Positions 7,001 to 7,725 of a stretch of 7,725 bases of DNA are shown here, piece after piece; the stretch's first letter is position 1; every line of letters starts with the position of its first letter. A model generated the notes under the pieces. It ran no database searches, had not been told where the DNA came from, and saw nothing but the letters and a program-made list of their open reading frames with translations. The stretch is from Bryobacterales bacterium (GTDB lineage Bacteria > Acidobacteriota > Terriglobia > Bryobacterales > Bryobacteraceae): NCBI GenBank assembly GCA_003142355.1, contig PLMF01000149.1, positions 5,377 through 13,101 of the forward strand, in the 5' to 3' direction. A program made the translations under genes and the position numbers.

Positions 7001-7030
7001 GAGCAGAAAGAGGCCAAATGTTGTTTTCAT
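4022..7030 (-). CDS. Oar-like TonB-dependent outer-membrane receptor with carboxypeptidase-regulatory-like domain
   Basis: A 1002-residue outer-membrane protein. Residues 1-20 are a Sec signal peptide, with predicted cleavage after 'GVDA' before Gln21. Residues ~27-110 form a carboxypeptidase-regulatory-like beta-sandwich ('GAVTGTVRDANGEGLPDSTV', '...DDGTFDAPSLAPAKGYSLKV', 'RKGF'). Residues ~125-245 are the plug, including 'FLIDGIS' and the family signature 'SSEFGRSMGGTVNAVTRSG' at ~223-241. The remainder is a long beta-barrel ending CQIAFRLEF, with the C-terminal Phe expected for BAM-dependent insertion. Such receptors are abundant in Acidobacteria and are thought to import large ligands or oligosaccharides using TonB/ExbB/ExbD energy; the ligand cannot be inferred here. 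Length is usual for the group. The start is supported by AGGAA a few nt upstream, overlapping the recJ stop codon, with only 6 nt between the genes. Confidence 0.9.
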   Translation of the reverse strand: MKTTFGLFLLAVVCATGVDAQSVAGYGAVTGTVRDANGEGLPDSTVLLFNESMGMRRSMMSTDDGTFDAPSLAPAKGYSLKVTRKGFVDWKSTVFDVSIGQTLNFTVMMQAEGGSIPEVDPARALAPVDDTRVGVSTLVSRSQIDGLPTSDRRLDELVLMAPTVSTVSGLGAMAFQGLPFYNSFLIDGISTAKSFYFLDGPGIANQISQDAVEEVQVLVSDASSEFGRSMGGTVNAVTRSGGNSFHGAGYGYFAKPTLSSAERYALGRSLFQKQDQEGGSVGGPVVPGKVFFFLNAELLTGNFQDMNRITSPMIADAAGSSVLSSNCKTTATTCAAAIKFIQQQMNVVSALSERRETGLAKIDYRRSDRNTFGVEANAMNSRFPEDAQTGNVAPNGGLLGIGNSKDDIRYGKASWIRAPSSVAINEARFGMFEDRFSDPASQSNLSTGNLGINVAGVTLGASHPYATAHTERRYQLVDNFSLTALAHSLKLGFDVSQTRDSINELANSSGTYFYSSLTAFAQDLVTVNSRNYSYFTQTLGNPVRSLRTREVHAYLQDTWKATRNLTLSGGLRWEKSLLPHPNYTTSPYYNTGTIPSRSLNLTPRISLAYLMGNRTAFRASYGWYYAPIPGQVLDALFLGNGQYQTSIAVNPNQSGALVFPNVFAPTATLPSGTTNLMYAEGKWRQPYNQQASVAIERRVTRDTDLTVNLIHSRGLKLWTASDLNLATPTKSETYTIDNAGNQSTGTFTTNVFTAKNDTAKAHVYQFENGGSSWYDAAAVQVRKQMGRALSVQASYTWSHSIDDVSGTPLVPGIPANTTPGDSAGDRGSSPADQRHRGTVNWLWQPRVIKSDSPLARFVLNGWEVSGVATLASPQHRTPVLIAGAQQFSGVTMTYTNSLNASGGWNRVPTEGVGTLGTGSNQYTVNGRLTRTLPFTERVKGMLIFEAFNVLNNQYTTQINTLAYTVTTGVLRPAPGVGAAIAADGYPYGSSARRCQIAFRLEF

Positions 7031-7036
7031 GCGTTC

Positions 7037-7725
7037 CTAAACTCTAAAAGTACGATTGTAATCCTTCGCGGCACGGACATCGCGCAGCACCGCCGCCCAG
7101 CCGGGGTAGCCCCGGGCGGCCGAGTACGCATCTTCCTCTAGTGTAAACGCTATGTCCACGCGCGCGCCGGGCGGCATCTCGCCGGCGCGCCCGGCGAAGT
7201 TCCAGGCCTTCAGCGCCAGCGTGCGGCCGTTCTGGCGCACCATCACCCGCAGGTGCTTCTCCTTCATGACCACGGGCTGCCCGGCCACTTCCACATCCAG
7301 GGCGGCCACGAGTGGCGGCGGATTGCCGTGGCCGAAGGGCGCCAGCGCCAGCACTTCCTGGACGGCGCCTTCCGTGATGTCGCGCAACTCGATCACCGCG
7401 TCCACATCCATCCGCGGCTGGAAATCCTCGGGAGTCAGGCGCGCCGCGGCGTAGGCATTGAGGCGCTGGCGGAATTCGTCGACGCGCGCGGCTTCGAGCG
7501 TCACCCCGGCGGCGTACTGGTGGCCGCCGAAACGGACGAAAAGGTCGGGCATGGCTTCCATGGCTTCCAGCAAGTGGAATGCCGCAATGCTGCGGCCGGA
7601 TCCCTGCGCCAGGCCGTCCTCGGGGTTGCGGCCGATCACAAACACCGGGCGGTGGAGGCGCTCCACCAGCCGTGATGCCACGATGCCGAGCACGCCGCGA
7701 TGCCAGTTCTCGGAGTAGTAGACCA
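7037..7725 (-). CDS. recJ: Single-stranded-DNA-specific exonuclease RecJ, C-terminal part (partial)
   Basis: The minus-strand frame is open from the window edge (first complete codon at 7723) to the TAG at 7037-7039, giving 228 residues; the 5' part lies outside. The visible part begins 'VYYSENWHRGVLGIVASRL', the start of the DHHA1 domain. It contains 'GSGRSIAAFHLLEAM' and 'FGGHQYAAGVTL', the glycine-rich substrate-binding motifs of RecJ, and then 'LAPFGHGNPPPL', which leads into the OB-fold ('KHLRVMV...LALKAWNF'). RecJ is a 5'-3' ssDNA exonuclease acting in the cytoplasm in RecF-pathway recombination, mismatch and base-excision repair. The catalytic DHH domain is not visible, so activity cannot be judged. 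An internal GTG at 7693 is not a real start because the conserved motif continues upstream. The protein ends right after the OB-fold, so it lacks the extra C-terminal domain found in some RecJ proteins. Confidence 0.92.
   Translation of the reverse strand, partial: VYYSENWHRGVLGIVASRLVERLHRPVFVIGRNPEDGLAQGSGRSIAAFHLLEAMEAMPDLFVRFGGHQYAAGVTLEAARVDEFRQRLNAYAAARLTPEDFQPRMDVDAVIELRDITEGAVQEVLALAPFGHGNPPPLVAALDVEVAGQPVVMKEKHLRVMVRQNGRTLALKAWNFAGRAGEMPPGARVDIAFTLEEDAYSAARGYPGWAAVLRDVRAAKDYNRTFRV

Overview
The window looks like chromosomal DNA from a GC-rich acidobacterium, plausibly of the Solibacter/Bryobacter type. That placement is an inference from gene content: an Oar-like TonB-dependent receptor with an N-terminal carboxypeptidase-regulatory-like domain ending in Phe, a small 'IAANRxNA...GP...GK' protein of the kind seen repeatedly in acidobacteria, and a DHA2-type transporter N-terminus. 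No 16S rRNA or other strong phylogenetic marker is present.

Layout, left to right. (1) The left edge holds the first ~25 codons of a minus-strand transporter, probably DHA2-family MFS. About 250 bp of featureless sequence follows. (2) A plus-strand two-gene toxin-antitoxin pair occupies 327-939: a DUF104/AF2212-like antitoxin and a VapC-like PIN toxin. (3) At 983-1252 (minus) there is an orphan CopG-type antitoxin reading frame with a good ribosome binding site. Its N-terminal half looks authentic, but its ribbon-helix-helix half appears to have been replaced by unrelated sequence. (4) A tRNA-Ile2 gene (anticodon CAU, CCA encoded) lies at 1318-1393 (minus) with its own promoter. (5) Divergent from it is a solitary large Fic-domain protein (1601-3136, plus). 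Its AT-rich promoter region contains six same-direction copies of a TTTTCGACG-like element with non-random spacing. This is the least explained structure in the window. (6) An intrinsic terminator hairpin with a T7 tract abuts the ATG of a 216-aa protein of unknown function (3293-3943, plus). (7) The right half is a minus-strand pair, recJ (3' part only) followed after 6 nt by a 1002-aa TonB-dependent receptor.

Functionally, the left and middle part is accessory DNA rich in stress, toxin and defence-like genes (PIN toxin pair, antitoxin remnant, Fic adenylyltransferase) grouped around a tRNA gene. The right part is a repair gene coupled to an outer-membrane receptor. The candidate for a new regulatory system is the phased TTTTCGACG array that overlaps the putative Fic promoter and ends directly at the preferred start codon.
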